Below, one piece after another: positions 8,850-17,912 of a DNA stretch of 64,000 bases (within the stretch, counting starts at the first letter, position 1; each line of letters begins with the position of its first letter). This DNA comes from Promethearchaeota archaeon (lineage in GTDB: Archaea > Asgardarchaeota > Lokiarchaeia > Sigynarchaeales > SOKP01), in the NCBI GenBank assembly GCA_019057775.1, contig JAHLWT010000156.1, positions 27,639 through 91,638 on the forward strand, given 5' to 3'. Under the pieces are notes generated by a model. It saw only the letters and a list, made by a program, of their open reading frames with translations, was not told the DNA's origin and ran no database searches. A program made the translations under genes and the position numbers.

Positions 8850-9980
8850 TCATTCCACCTCAGGAAATAGAAATTTAAAGTTTGTACCCTTCAAATAATC
8901 TTCAGGAACTCTACTTTCTACCAAAATTTTCGTGTCATATTTATCAACAATAGTTTTAACTAAGGATAAGCCTAGTCCCATGCCGCTAACAGTTCTGTCT
9001 TCTTTAAAACCTCTTGCAAAAATGCTTTTTCTCTTGGTTTCGGGAATACCTTTACCATTATCAATAAATTCAATTTGCCAAAAGAAGATTCCATCTTCTT
9101 GTCGCTTGGAAGTCTTAATAACGATTTCGATATTAGGATTATCATTATGTTTTACAGCATTGATCAAAATGTTTTCAAAAACATCCTTAAGAAGTTCATC
9201 CGCTTGAATATATATTTTTTCTTTTGGAGATTCGAATTGGATACTAATCTCCTTCTTTTTGAAATTTTTCTTTACATACTTAATAGCTTCTAAAATTGTT
9301 TTTTCCACATCAATTTTTTGAAGATTTATCTCTGCTTCTTCTAATTGTGAGAATTTGTATACATTATTTACTAAACTGGTACCTCTGTAAACTTGTTCAT
9401 TTATAATTTTTAGTATAGGCTTTATATTATGTGAATCCTCAACAGAGTCCATTTTTAAATTAATAATATCTAAAGACGTTAAGATGCTTTGAAGGATGTT
9501 ATTAATATCGTGAGTAAACAAATCCTTGTAGAATGTTTCATGTTCAAAAGCTCTTTGGTATTGTTCTTTTGATTCTTTCAAATTTTGCTCACTTCTTTTT
9601 TTCTCAGTAACATCTTGAATAATTGCTAAGAAAAGTTTCTCTTTATCTAATTGAAAGAAGGAAATATAAGCATTTATCCAAGCTATTGATCCATCTCTCT
9701 TATATAATTGCATATCAAAAGGTTCTGGGATTTCTCCCTGTGCAATCTTTTTAAGCCTCTCCCTCATTTTTGGTACCAACTCAGCAGGAATTTCTGATAA
9801 TTTTAGATAATTTTCTCCTATTATTTCAGAACGATCATAACCTAACCACTCCTCAGCCTTTTTGTTACAATCAACCATAGTCCCGTCTAATTTAAAAATA
9901 TATAACATGTAAGGAGAATTATTGTAAATTTGTTGACCAATTTCACTAAAACGTTTTTCTTGCCTTTCTATTCTTTCCAT
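8850..9980 (-). CDS. PAS-domain sensor histidine kinase
   Basis: Residues about 15-130 form one PAS domain (NNSPYMLYIFKLDG, then NAYISFF) that senses a cytoplasmic signal. A short coiled coil leads to a phospho-acceptor box FTHDINNILQSI, a variant H-box (HDxxN instead of HExRTP) common in archaeal kinases. The ATPase has N-box ENILINAVKHND, G1 FIDNGKGIPE and G2 GMGLGLSLV. No transmembrane helix is present, so it is cytoplasmic. It is the first gene of a two-gene operon with the downstream receiver. Confidence 0.9.
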   Translation of the reverse strand: MERIERQEKRFSEIGQQIYNNSPYMLYIFKLDGTMVDCNKKAEEWLGYDRSEIIGENYLKLSEIPAELVPKMRERLKKIAQGEIPEPFDMQLYKRDGSIAWINAYISFFQLDKEKLFLAIIQDVTEKKRSEQNLKESKEQYQRAFEHETFYKDLFTHDINNILQSILTSLDIINLKMDSVEDSHNIKPILKIINEQVYRGTSLVNNVYKFSQLEEAEINLQKIDVEKTILEAIKYVKKNFKKKEISIQFESPKEKIYIQADELLKDVFENILINAVKHNDNPNIEIVIKTSKRQEDGIFFWQIEFIDNGKGIPETKRKSIFARGFKEDRTVSGMGLGLSLVKTIVDKYDTKILVESRVPEDYLKGTNFKFLFPEVE

Positions 9981-10238
9981 TCTTTAACCCATTTCTTACT
10001 TTTATAAAAAATCAATAATTTTTTGAAAATTAAAAAAAGTACTAATTTATAAAACCTTTCTTACAAATAATAAATTAAACATATAAAATCCTTTTCAAAT
10101 CATTAAGTTTAAATATCTGTATTAAATCGATTGGAATCAACAACCAGTAAAAATTTATTCAAATTTCATTACTAATATATTTAAATTATTTTAAAAATTC
10201 TTATTTATAGTTGACATTCCTTTTTAAAAACAAAAAAT

Positions 10239-11246
10239 ATGACTTCTTTAAGAATAACAACCCCTTGTCGTATTCACTTATCTTTAATTGATGAAAATGG
10301 ATATACTGGTCGGGTAGATGGTGGTATTGGTCTAATGTTGGACCGACCTAATGTGGTTTTTGAGGCTTCGAATAGTGCTGAAGAATTTAAAATTGAAGCT
10401 CACAATTATTATCGTGAATCAATCGAAGTTATTAATAAAATTGCTTCAAAAGTGTTTAAAATCTTTAATATTAGTAATAAGAATTTTCACTTCAATCTTA
10501 AAAGGTATTTCCCCTCTCACGTAGGATTAGGCTCGAAAACTCAACTGAGCCTTGCGATTGCTACAGCTATTACTAAGTTAAAAGGTTTAAATTCTAATAT
10601 CGAAGATTTAACTAAATTGGTTGAAAGGGGTGGGACTTCAGGAATTGGGTGGAGGGGATTTGAAAGTGGGGGTTTTATTCTTGATGGTGGACATGATTTT
10701 GGAAGAGGAAAAGAAAAGGAAACATTTCTGCCCTCATCAGCATCTTCTTCAGCTAATCCAGCATTGACGATTGTCAGATACGATATTCCAGAAAATTGGA
10801 GATTTGTAGTGGTTATTCCTGACGTAAAGAAGGGAGCATATGGCGATGAAGAAATAAGTGTATTTCAAAATTATGCACCAATTCCAAAAAATGAAATCAA
10901 TGAAGTATCACATATGATAATAATGAAGATCTTGCCTGGACTTCTAAAAAAAGATTTAAAATGTTTTGGGGAAGGTCTACAAAGAATACAGAGCCTCGGT
11001 TTTAAGAAAATTGAAATTGAGCTCCAACATAGAATTGTAAAGAATATATTAAAATTTTTTGAGGAGTATGGATTAAAAGCATATGGAATGTCATCATTTG
11101 GCCCTAGCGTTGTTGGAATTGTAGAATCTGACTCACAAGCAGATAATTTGTTAATAGAACTTCAGAAGAGCCAAAAGAATGGTGGAGGTCATGTTTATAT
11201 TTGTAAACCAAATAATATTGGAGCAAAAATAGAGTATTTTGATTAA
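10239..11246 (+). CDS. mptG: Beta-ribofuranosylaminobenzene 5'-phosphate synthase
   Basis: Catalyses the committed step of tetrahydromethanopterin synthesis: 4-hydroxybenzoate or p-aminobenzoate condenses with PRPP to an RFA-P type product. The GHMP-kinase-like fold is seen from TTPCRIHLSLID at the start and GRVDGGIGLML, through the HVGLGSKTQLSLA loop, to GTSGIGWRGFESGGFILDGGH, all family hallmarks; the length (335) is normal. mptD starts 15 bases downstream, so the two form an H4MPT operon. A 257-base AT-rich gap upstream holds only promoter-like sequence. Confidence 0.9.
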   Translation: MTSLRITTPCRIHLSLIDENGYTGRVDGGIGLMLDRPNVVFEASNSAEEFKIEAHNYYRESIEVINKIASKVFKIFNISNKNFHFNLKRYFPSHVGLGSKTQLSLAIATAITKLKGLNSNIEDLTKLVERGGTSGIGWRGFESGGFILDGGHDFGRGKEKETFLPSSASSSANPALTIVRYDIPENWRFVVVIPDVKKGAYGDEEISVFQNYAPIPKNEINEVSHMIIMKILPGLLKKDLKCFGEGLQRIQSLGFKKIEIELQHRIVKNILKFFEEYGLKAYGMSSFGPSVVGIVESDSQADNLLIELQKSQKNGGGHVYICKPNNIGAKIEYFD

Positions 11247-11261
11247 TTTTGAATTAATATT

Positions 11262-11642
11262 ATGAATGAAAAAATATTTTTTTCAAGCGATTTAACTGAG
11301 AGAGAAAGAGCTTGTTTTGAAACGGGTATTAAATTGGGTGCACTTTATCACATACTTTGTGGTATTCCAATAACTAAAGATGAAAAAGTTATTCATTCAA
11401 TTGAGAACGGCATTGAAACGGCAATTTCTTGCCAACCCTATGTTCAATCTGTAAAGATATTGTTAGATAGAGAAAAAATATTAGGAGATAAATCTACAGA
11501 ATTCAACTATGACGAAATTACGGGAAAAATTATTCGAGCAGAGGTAATTATTAAATATGAAACAATCAAAGTCGTAGCAAAAATCGATTGGATTGAAGAT
11601 TTTGAATATCCTCTTATGTTTATTGATTCTATTTGTGGATAA
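11262..11642 (+). CDS. mptD: Archaeal dihydroneopterin aldolase MptD
   Basis: Small (126 residues) protein of the archaeal MptD family, which converts 7,8-dihydroneopterin to 6-hydroxymethyl-7,8-dihydropterin plus glycolaldehyde on the methanopterin route. ERACFETGIKLGALYHILCGIP near the N-terminus, with the central Glu and His-bearing helix, is the family signature. It is unrelated in sequence to bacterial FolB. It is co-transcribed with mptG and converges with a DUF447 gene. Together with folE at 27 kb it supplies the pterin half of the cofactor. Confidence 0.87.
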   Translation: MNEKIFFSSDLTERERACFETGIKLGALYHILCGIPITKDEKVIHSIENGIETAISCQPYVQSVKILLDREKILGDKSTEFNYDEITGKIIRAEVIIKYETIKVVAKIDWIEDFEYPLMFIDSICG

Positions 11643-11649
11643 TTTTAAT

Positions 11650-12348
11650 CTATAGAGTCTCCACATACTTATTTACGAGATCCATTGCTTTTAAAGCCTT
11701 TTTATTTCCCCCAAATCGCTCAATATTTTCTATATTTGCGGTTAGCTGATTTAATAATTTTGTGTAAAGATTTAAATCACTTTCGGCTTTAACAACCTTA
11801 ATTCTCGTAGCTAAAATGATAGATTCTATAACTAAATTATCTGCTCTATTAAATAAGTTAAATGATTCCTTTACCTTCTCAGAGATTAGAACTTTAAGTC
11901 TAAATTCAGTCATTATGTATTCTCCTATAGAACTTTCCTTTACTTTTTGAAAATGTTCTGTGACTTCACAGATTAAAAATCCCCATGCTTTTTTTATATA
12001 AGGGAGTGAAATGTTCCTTAATTTCATATCTCTGAAACCATAGTATTTAGATGGAAATTCTTTTAACCCAATATAAGAATCTGGATCCTTTAGAGCAGCA
12101 AGAGCATATAAATAAACATTATCTACAAAATTTATAACTAATAAACTGTTCTCTTTTAAATTTTTATAAGTAATTGTACTATAGAAAGGAGATATTTGTA
12201 TTTGATCTCCTTCTATCATTCTAATCCCCATACAAGAAGCATTAGGCTTAATTTCGTTACCATTTTTTGTTATAGAATTGGTTGTGGCTATAATTTCATA
12301 TAAATTACCTTCTTTTAGTCCGAAATCTTGATAGTTAAACATTTTCAT
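11650..12348 (-). CDS. DUF447 family protein (FMN split-barrel type)
   Basis: A 232-residue protein whose opening GLKEGNLYEIIATT and NASCMGIRMIEGDQI match the archaeal DUF447 family, which adopts a flavin-reductase-like split barrel and often lies near methanopterin genes. The C-terminal half is helical (NQLTANIENIERFGGNKKAL). It is the last gene of the minus-strand run that starts with the glycyl radical enzyme, 67 bases behind the tandem split-barrel gene, and it ends 7 bases from mptD. The function is not known; flavin or deazaflavin binding is an inference from fold. Confidence 0.7.
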   Translation of the reverse strand: MKMFNYQDFGLKEGNLYEIIATTNSITKNGNEIKPNASCMGIRMIEGDQIQISPFYSTITYKNLKENSLLVINFVDNVYLYALAALKDPDSYIGLKEFPSKYYGFRDMKLRNISLPYIKKAWGFLICEVTEHFQKVKESSIGEYIMTEFRLKVLISEKVKESFNLFNRADNLVIESIILATRIKVVKAESDLNLYTKLLNQLTANIENIERFGGNKKALKAMDLVNKYVETL

Positions 12349-12415
12349 CCAATTATGAGACCATGTAATTTTCTACTTCTTGATCTTTTTTAGATTCTTC
12401 TTTAAAGAAAAAAAT

Positions 12416-13294
12416 TTAAAGAGTAAAATTCGTTACCTTAGGTTTTGTTTCAATTTCAGGATAAATTTTACCAACTATAGGTGGAGAACTATTATATATC
12501 TCTTCAATATCTATTAATCCATATTCGACATTTTCAACTGATTGAATGCCAGTAAATGTTCCTTTCACTACTTGGCTAGCCATATCGAAATTGGCGCCAA
12601 TTACAGCAACTTTTGAATTAACAGGAATCTTTAGAAAATCTTCCTTTAATGCTGTTAATGGAAAATAGAGCCTATTGTGATCAACAGCATTTATTTGAAG
12701 ATGTGGAATGATTATAGGATATCCATCAGAAGGATCGATATATGCTATCGCTCTTACACCTATTTTATTTGTAAATAACTTATATCCAATTACATTTAAT
12801 CGCTGTTCATCTAGATTGGTTTTTGCTTCTTTTAGAATAGCTTTAACAATTTTTCTTGGTATACTTCCAGGAGGTAAGACTCTGAGCTGAGTTACAGCAA
12901 TAATCTTATTATAAAAGACTTTATAAACATTAATATACGTGAAATATCGGAAAAAATTTGATCGGTTAAAATCATCAAGGTCATCTCCTTCGGTTTTCGT
13001 ATGAGTAAAATCAGCTTTTACTTGGATAAATTTAAATGGTGCTTCTGCTGTCATATAAAATATCCCTTGTTTTGAATTTATTATTACATTCTCTTTACTA
13101 GTGCCAGCAAAGAATTGTCCCCATACAATCTGGTCTTTAGTTTTAGCTCGATTTGATGTGATTATAGTAATATGGGGCCAACCACGCGAGTCTATTGTGG
13201 AGATTAATTTTACCATTATATCTGGTTGAGTAAATTCAATAAGTGCATCTGAAAATTCAGATATCCAACCAAATTTATTATTATTTTCACTCAT
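12416..13294 (-). CDS. Tandem split-barrel (PNPOx-like) flavin-binding-type protein
   Basis: Two half-sized repeats can be recognised. The first, residues about 20-125, runs from LISTIDSRGWPHITIITSN to FIQVKADFTHTK. The second, residues about 175-265, runs from RAIAYIDPSDGYPIIIPH to VKGTFTGIQ. Each has the strand pattern of pyridoxamine-phosphate-oxidase-like FMN or F420 barrels, which normally dimerise, so this chain may be an internal dimer. It lies 44 bases behind the glycyl radical activase gene, in the same operon. A role as electron donor or protector of the radical system is possible but unproven. Confidence 0.55.
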   Translation of the reverse strand: MSENNNKFGWISEFSDALIEFTQPDIMVKLISTIDSRGWPHITIITSNRAKTKDQIVWGQFFAGTSKENVIINSKQGIFYMTAEAPFKFIQVKADFTHTKTEGDDLDDFNRSNFFRYFTYINVYKVFYNKIIAVTQLRVLPPGSIPRKIVKAILKEAKTNLDEQRLNVIGYKLFTNKIGVRAIAYIDPSDGYPIIIPHLQINAVDHNRLYFPLTALKEDFLKIPVNSKVAVIGANFDMASQVVKGTFTGIQSVENVEYGLIDIEEIYNSSPPIVGKIYPEIETKPKVTNFTL

Positions 13295-13338
13295 AATTCG
13301 TCATTCTTTTTTTAAATATATATTTCTAATTAAAATAA

Positions 13339-14340
13339 TCAACAAGATGTTAATTTTGATTTTTCTATATCTGGAGCATTTCTTCCATTACTTTCTATTC
13401 CTTTTGTCAATCCAGACCAATGAGGAGCTTTAACACCTGTAGATTCTGCAATTTTTAAAAAAGACTCCATTTCTTCTTCCTTCATTAATGTTTCGTTCTT
13501 TAATTGCCATTCCATATCTAATCTTTCATATTTTGAGATGCAGAGATTATTAAAAGAAAGAAGATCCCATCTTTCAGGAAAGTTATTTAATTTATTTACA
13601 ATGAATTCTCCTATCCCTTTAATATTTTCATCTGTAGCAGTGTAATGAGGGATAATTGGAGTTCTAATCCACATTTTTTTTCCATTTTTTTCTAAATTAT
13701 TAGAAATCCAAATGGCATTTTCCAATATTACTTCATTAGGAATTCCAGTATATTCTTTATGTTTATTAGAATTTATGTGTTTTAAATCTAAAAGTACTAA
13801 ATCGACATAAGGTAAAATTTGTTCATAAACCTTTTTAGATGCATATCCACATGTATCTAAAGCAGTAGAGATTCCATTTTCCTTACATTTTTTTAAAAGA
13901 TTCGCTACAAAATCTGGTTGTTGTGTAGGTTCACCACCAGAAACAGTTACTCCTCCGTTAGATTTAATGTAATATACCTTGTCTTTTTCTATTTCATAGA
14001 GAAGATCTTCTAAATTCCACCATGTACCTAGCAGATTTAATGCTGTAGAAGGACATTCTTCCACACATTCTCCGCATCCGATACATTTTTCTCTATCAAT
14101 ATTTAATCCATTCTCGTCAAAAGATAAAGCTTTTTGTTGGCATATATCTATACCTGTCCTGCAACCTATACATTTATGCTTAAACCATTCAAGTTGAGAT
14201 GCTCTAAGTATAGATTCGGGATTATGACACCATATGCAATTTAAGGGGCATTGTTTAAAAAATACGGTTGTTCGTATACCTGGACCATCTTCAGTTGAAA
14301 ATTTCTGAATTTGAAAAATTAATGCTTCGGATGTTCCCAT
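13339..14340 (-). CDS. Glycyl-radical enzyme activating protein (radical SAM)
   Basis: Generates the glycyl radical on the enzyme encoded just upstream, using SAM and a [4Fe-4S] cluster. The radical SAM motif is CPLNCIWCHNPE (CxxxCxxC) near residues 29-36, and an inserted ferredoxin-like domain holds two more Cys clusters (CIGCRTGIDIC and CIGCGECVEEC). TVSGGEPTQQ is the SAM-binding GGE motif. Such extra clusters occur in activases for glycerol/choline-type and arylacetate decarboxylase-type enzymes but not PflA. I place the start at the ATG at 14340, just before the conserved N-terminus; a longer frame to 14430 would run into the preceding gene. Confidence 0.9.
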   Translation of the reverse strand: MGTSEALIFQIQKFSTEDGPGIRTTVFFKQCPLNCIWCHNPESILRASQLEWFKHKCIGCRTGIDICQQKALSFDENGLNIDREKCIGCGECVEECPSTALNLLGTWWNLEDLLYEIEKDKVYYIKSNGGVTVSGGEPTQQPDFVANLLKKCKENGISTALDTCGYASKKVYEQILPYVDLVLLDLKHINSNKHKEYTGIPNEVILENAIWISNNLEKNGKKMWIRTPIIPHYTATDENIKGIGEFIVNKLNNFPERWDLLSFNNLCISKYERLDMEWQLKNETLMKEEEMESFLKIAESTGVKAPHWSGLTKGIESNGRNAPDIEKSKLTSC

Positions 14341-14395
14341 GATCTTAATTTTATCATTTAGTTTTAATAATGATTTTAAAATAAATAAAAAATTT

Positions 14396-16900
14396 CTATA
14401 TTCGATGAGATTCTCTTGCGATAATCTCATTTTGTAATTCTCTACCTATAACGGTGAAGTATGCATTGTATCCTGTTACCCTAACTAAAAGATTCTTATA
14501 ATTTTCAGGATGTTTTTGAGCATCTTTTAGCATATCAACATCGAGCATATTGATTTGTAGAGCAGTACCTCCGTTTTCAATATAACCTCTTAAATAAGCC
14601 TTAAATTTCTCTTTATGTTCTGGGTCTTTAATTATAGAAGGATTAAATGTAATTGTGTGGCTTGCTCCATTTGGTAAATAATTAATGTATTCTCCAGATT
14701 CAGTTTTACCTCCTAATGCCTTACCAACAGAATTGGTAACTGCTGTAGGTCCTTTCATACCGGCTCCATCAGTAGGACAAATAGCATTTGATAGAAATAC
14801 TCCCTTATTTCGTCCATTTGGAGTTGCTATTGTATAACTTGCATCTGCTCCAGCCCAATAGTTCCATGATAACATTCCTGGACGATATTGATAATTAGTT
14901 GGTGTTTTATATTTCCAGCATTCTTCTGCCCAGGTTTTCATTACCATTCTAGATAATTCATCCGCATCATCTTCATCATTTCCATATTTAGGAGTTTTGT
15001 TTCTTAAATAAGTTTGCATTACTTCATATCCTTTGAAATCATTAATAATAGCATCCTTAATCTCTGCTATTGTGTATTTCTTATCTTCGTATACAAGCTT
15101 TTTAATTGATAATAATGAATCTACTGTTGTAGCAAATCCTACTCCTTCAACTGTTATAAATCTCAATTCAGGACCTCCATTTGTAATGTTTAAACCTTGC
15201 TCTATACATCCTCGAACCATCGATGATAAATATGGGGTACGAATAAAATCTCCTCGAAGCTCTTCACATAAATTATATGTATCTACAGTATATTTAATAA
15301 TGAATTTGATTTGTTCTTCCCAAGCGTCATAAAATTCTTCCCATGTTTGAAATTTTTCAGAATCTCCCGATTCTGGTCCTATTTGTTCACCCGGTTTAGT
15401 AGCGATATCGTTTCCAGACATGTTGTGTCCATTCCATAATGTTAACTCTATAGATTTAGTCAAGTTTGGGTTGCAATTTACAGTTTTACTCCTATCATTA
15501 CCTTGCATAGTATTTTCTAGACAACCTACAACTCCATAATTCCAAGCTTCTTCTTTAGGGACACCTTCTTTAATCATTCCAGCAATACTTCTCTCATCAA
15601 AATTTAGGATGAATGGAGAACCCTGAGATCTTGCTACCATATCTACTAAAATATCTAAAAGTTTATCAGGAGAGTTTCTATGGAGTCTTATATTAGGTTT
15701 TGGCTCAAGGCTAGGGTACCATGAATCTATAACTTCAAGCATAGTGTATGTGAGTTCATTTGTTAAATCTTCTCCATTTGGACCACAACCAGAGAGTGTT
15801 ATAATTTGACCAAATCCTGAATTTAATCCCTGTCTACCAACTCTAATCATTGCATCATATGCCGTATTACAATGAAACCAGAAACAACCTAAAATATCTT
15901 TTGCAAACTCTCTAGTAATTATCTTTTTTTCAATAACATCATTTTTATACAAATCCATAAGATACTGATCAATTCTTCCAAAAGAGAGACCTGCTCCAGG
16001 ATATGATTCTTCAGCCATTACCAGCATGTGAATTAGCCAAACAGCTTGAACTCCTTGCCAAAAGGTCTCAGCAGGTTCCCACGGTACTCTTTCTAAATTT
16101 TTTGCCATTTGTTCAAGTTCTTCAACCCTTTCAGGCTTAATTTCCCCGTTTTTTAATCTTCGACATTCTTCAGCATATTTTTTTGCTAATTTTTTTGGAA
16201 TTTTTGCTGAGATCATCATTGCCTTAAGTTCTTCTCCTTTAAGGCCATTTTTTTCCTCTTCGCGAAGTTTATCATATGTTTTACATGCTTTTTCATAGAA
16301 ATACTTAAAACCTTTTTTAACTACAGTTTCATAATCAGGTATAATATGACCAGGCACCGCTCCTACATTTCCGAAACCGGATTTGTGGTATTTAAAAACA
16401 ACTTCTCTATTTCTTATGTTTTTTTTCCAATATTCTTTCGCTTCTTCCTTATTAAAACATCTGCTTAATTGAGTATTAAATCTCCCACCTGCAATTAAAT
16501 CGTTTTCAGAAATAATTTCCTGAGGAATATAATCAAGCATAACTTTTTCTAAAAATGTAGCTCTACGTTCTGTTAGAGATAATTCCCAAAAATTATCTGG
16601 TAGCTCAACCGGTATAGCCATCGATCTAAAGGATGAAGCAAATACACCTTGATCATTCTTTCCCAGAACTTGAATATAATAATATACTTCAGGATTAATA
16701 TACCAATCTCCCTCATGAAAAATGATATCCCAATCTGTTCCAATAGTGTACGGTTGAATTTGGTTATTCCATTCTCGTTCTAATCCCTTGTAGAAATAGT
16801 CTCTAAACCATTTAGAACGAAGAGAAAGATCGTGAGATTCTGCAATAGGGAATTTTGGTTCTCTTTCTTGAGAAACATGATTTTCATTAATTTTGCTCAT
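14396..16900 (-). CDS. Glycyl radical enzyme, possibly arylacetate decarboxylase-like
   Basis: An 834-residue member of the pyruvate formate-lyase superfamily. The glycyl radical site is RVTGYNAYF with G810 near the C-terminus, and the thiyl site is VGCLENT with C460 and E462 (C-x-E). It is not PFL (no Cys-Cys pair). Cys-Leu-Glu followed by an Asn-Gly-His about 30 residues on resembles 4-hydroxyphenylacetate/indoleacetate decarboxylases more than choline lyase or glycerol dehydratase, which usually carry Cys-Val-Glu-Pro; that assignment is tentative. No small decarboxylase subunit is encoded nearby. It is the first gene of an operon with its activase, a tandem split-barrel protein and DUF447. 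Oxygen-sensitive and cytoplasmic. Confidence 0.88.
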   Translation of the reverse strand: MSKINENHVSQEREPKFPIAESHDLSLRSKWFRDYFYKGLEREWNNQIQPYTIGTDWDIIFHEGDWYINPEVYYYIQVLGKNDQGVFASSFRSMAIPVELPDNFWELSLTERRATFLEKVMLDYIPQEIISENDLIAGGRFNTQLSRCFNKEEAKEYWKKNIRNREVVFKYHKSGFGNVGAVPGHIIPDYETVVKKGFKYFYEKACKTYDKLREEEKNGLKGEELKAMMISAKIPKKLAKKYAEECRRLKNGEIKPERVEELEQMAKNLERVPWEPAETFWQGVQAVWLIHMLVMAEESYPGAGLSFGRIDQYLMDLYKNDVIEKKIITREFAKDILGCFWFHCNTAYDAMIRVGRQGLNSGFGQIITLSGCGPNGEDLTNELTYTMLEVIDSWYPSLEPKPNIRLHRNSPDKLLDILVDMVARSQGSPFILNFDERSIAGMIKEGVPKEEAWNYGVVGCLENTMQGNDRSKTVNCNPNLTKSIELTLWNGHNMSGNDIATKPGEQIGPESGDSEKFQTWEEFYDAWEEQIKFIIKYTVDTYNLCEELRGDFIRTPYLSSMVRGCIEQGLNITNGGPELRFITVEGVGFATTVDSLLSIKKLVYEDKKYTIAEIKDAIINDFKGYEVMQTYLRNKTPKYGNDEDDADELSRMVMKTWAEECWKYKTPTNYQYRPGMLSWNYWAGADASYTIATPNGRNKGVFLSNAICPTDGAGMKGPTAVTNSVGKALGGKTESGEYINYLPNGASHTITFNPSIIKDPEHKEKFKAYLRGYIENGGTALQINMLDVDMLKDAQKHPENYKNLLVRVTGYNAYFTVIGRELQNEIIARESHRI

Positions 16901-17118
16901 TCTTTTGAACCTTTTCGGTATTATTAATAATTAATAATTTAAAATCTCTTATTAATTTAAGAGATCTACTCTTAATTTTAATTAAACCAACTTTTGTTTT
17001 AAAATTTCAACTTATTTTTAATAAAAATTTCTCTCAAAAGGAATATTTATGTTATAATGATAAAGTGATGTTATTCTTTTAGAAAAAAATATTTAATTTT
17101 AAAATTTAAAAACTTAGT

Positions 17119-17658
17119 TTATTTAAGTCTTGCTTCTGAGAGATGCAGATGGTCCGTTTCAACTTCTACGAAAGCTTGAAATATTTCTTTCACACGTGCA
17201 TTGGATGCATCTGAAGCAGCTTGACCATAGAATTTTATAGCTCTTTCTTCACGCTGGTGAGATTCTTCTAAGTTTGGTGTATATTCTGAAGCACACTCAT
17301 CATACTTTGGATAATCGATTTTATCTAGTTTAAGTATTTTCTTCCAAACTGAAGCATGTTCACTTTCAACTTTAGCTAGGATTTTAAATAATTTCTGGCC
17401 ATCTAACTCAGAGGTTTTTTTACTCGAACATTTATAGAAAATTGCGTTTGAAATCTCTACTTCTAAAGCTTTTTCTGCATTAGCTTTATCAGTTTCATTT
17501 AATTCTACATCCCAAGCTCCTGAATCATCATAATCTTTTGAATTTACAAGATATTTTTCATAAGCCCCACAAAATGGACATCTACTTGGTTTACCTTCAT
17601 TAATATATGCTTCTCCACAAATTTTGCATATCCACACTTTTACTGCGATTTTATTCAC
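17119..17658 (-). CDS. Rubrerythrin-like protein with N-terminal rubredoxin domain
   Basis: An N-terminal rubredoxin-like knuckle (CKICGEAY and CPFCGAYE) is followed by a four-helix ferritin-like domain with the di-iron residues in VESEHASVW and VEVETDHLHL. The order, rubredoxin first, is that of reverse rubrerythrins, which reduce hydrogen peroxide in anaerobes. The start is GTG at 17658; no better start is in frame. It lies 218 bases upstream of the glycyl radical operon on the same strand. Protection of that oxygen-labile enzyme is a reasonable inference from proximity only. Confidence 0.88.
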   Translation of the reverse strand: MNKIAVKVWICKICGEAYINEGKPSRCPFCGAYEKYLVNSKDYDDSGAWDVELNETDKANAEKALEVEISNAIFYKCSSKKTSELDGQKLFKILAKVESEHASVWKKILKLDKIDYPKYDECASEYTPNLEESHQREERAIKFYGQAASDASNARVKEIFQAFVEVETDHLHLSEARLK

Positions 17659-17912
17659 CTAATGCTTTCTTTTTTTGATTTTAATTGTAGTTTAGTAATG
17701 AAGTTTTTTTCAATATTTATATCTTAACCAATAATTTCATAATAAATTCATTAAAAGGAGTTAAACTAGCCCATTGCTAAATTTTTTTTAAAACCATTAA
17801 ATCAAAACACTTTGTTACAGATATTTGAATAGATATATATCTAAAAATAAATAATAATTTAAATTAAAAGTAGAAATTATATAAAAATAATAAGTCTAAA
17901 TTTGTATTTATC

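Noticed and set aside
8932..9293. Two overlapping plus-strand frames across the histidine kinase
   Set aside because: Antisense to conserved N, G1 and G2 boxes; low-complexity translations, no start signals.
14341..14430. Extended N-terminus of the glycyl radical activase
   Set aside because: It would overlap the end of the glycyl radical enzyme and lacks homology; the ATG at 14340 fits the family start.
15033..15332. Open frame antisense to the glycyl radical enzyme
   Set aside because: It lies wholly within a well-supported gene on the opposite strand and its translation has no family features.
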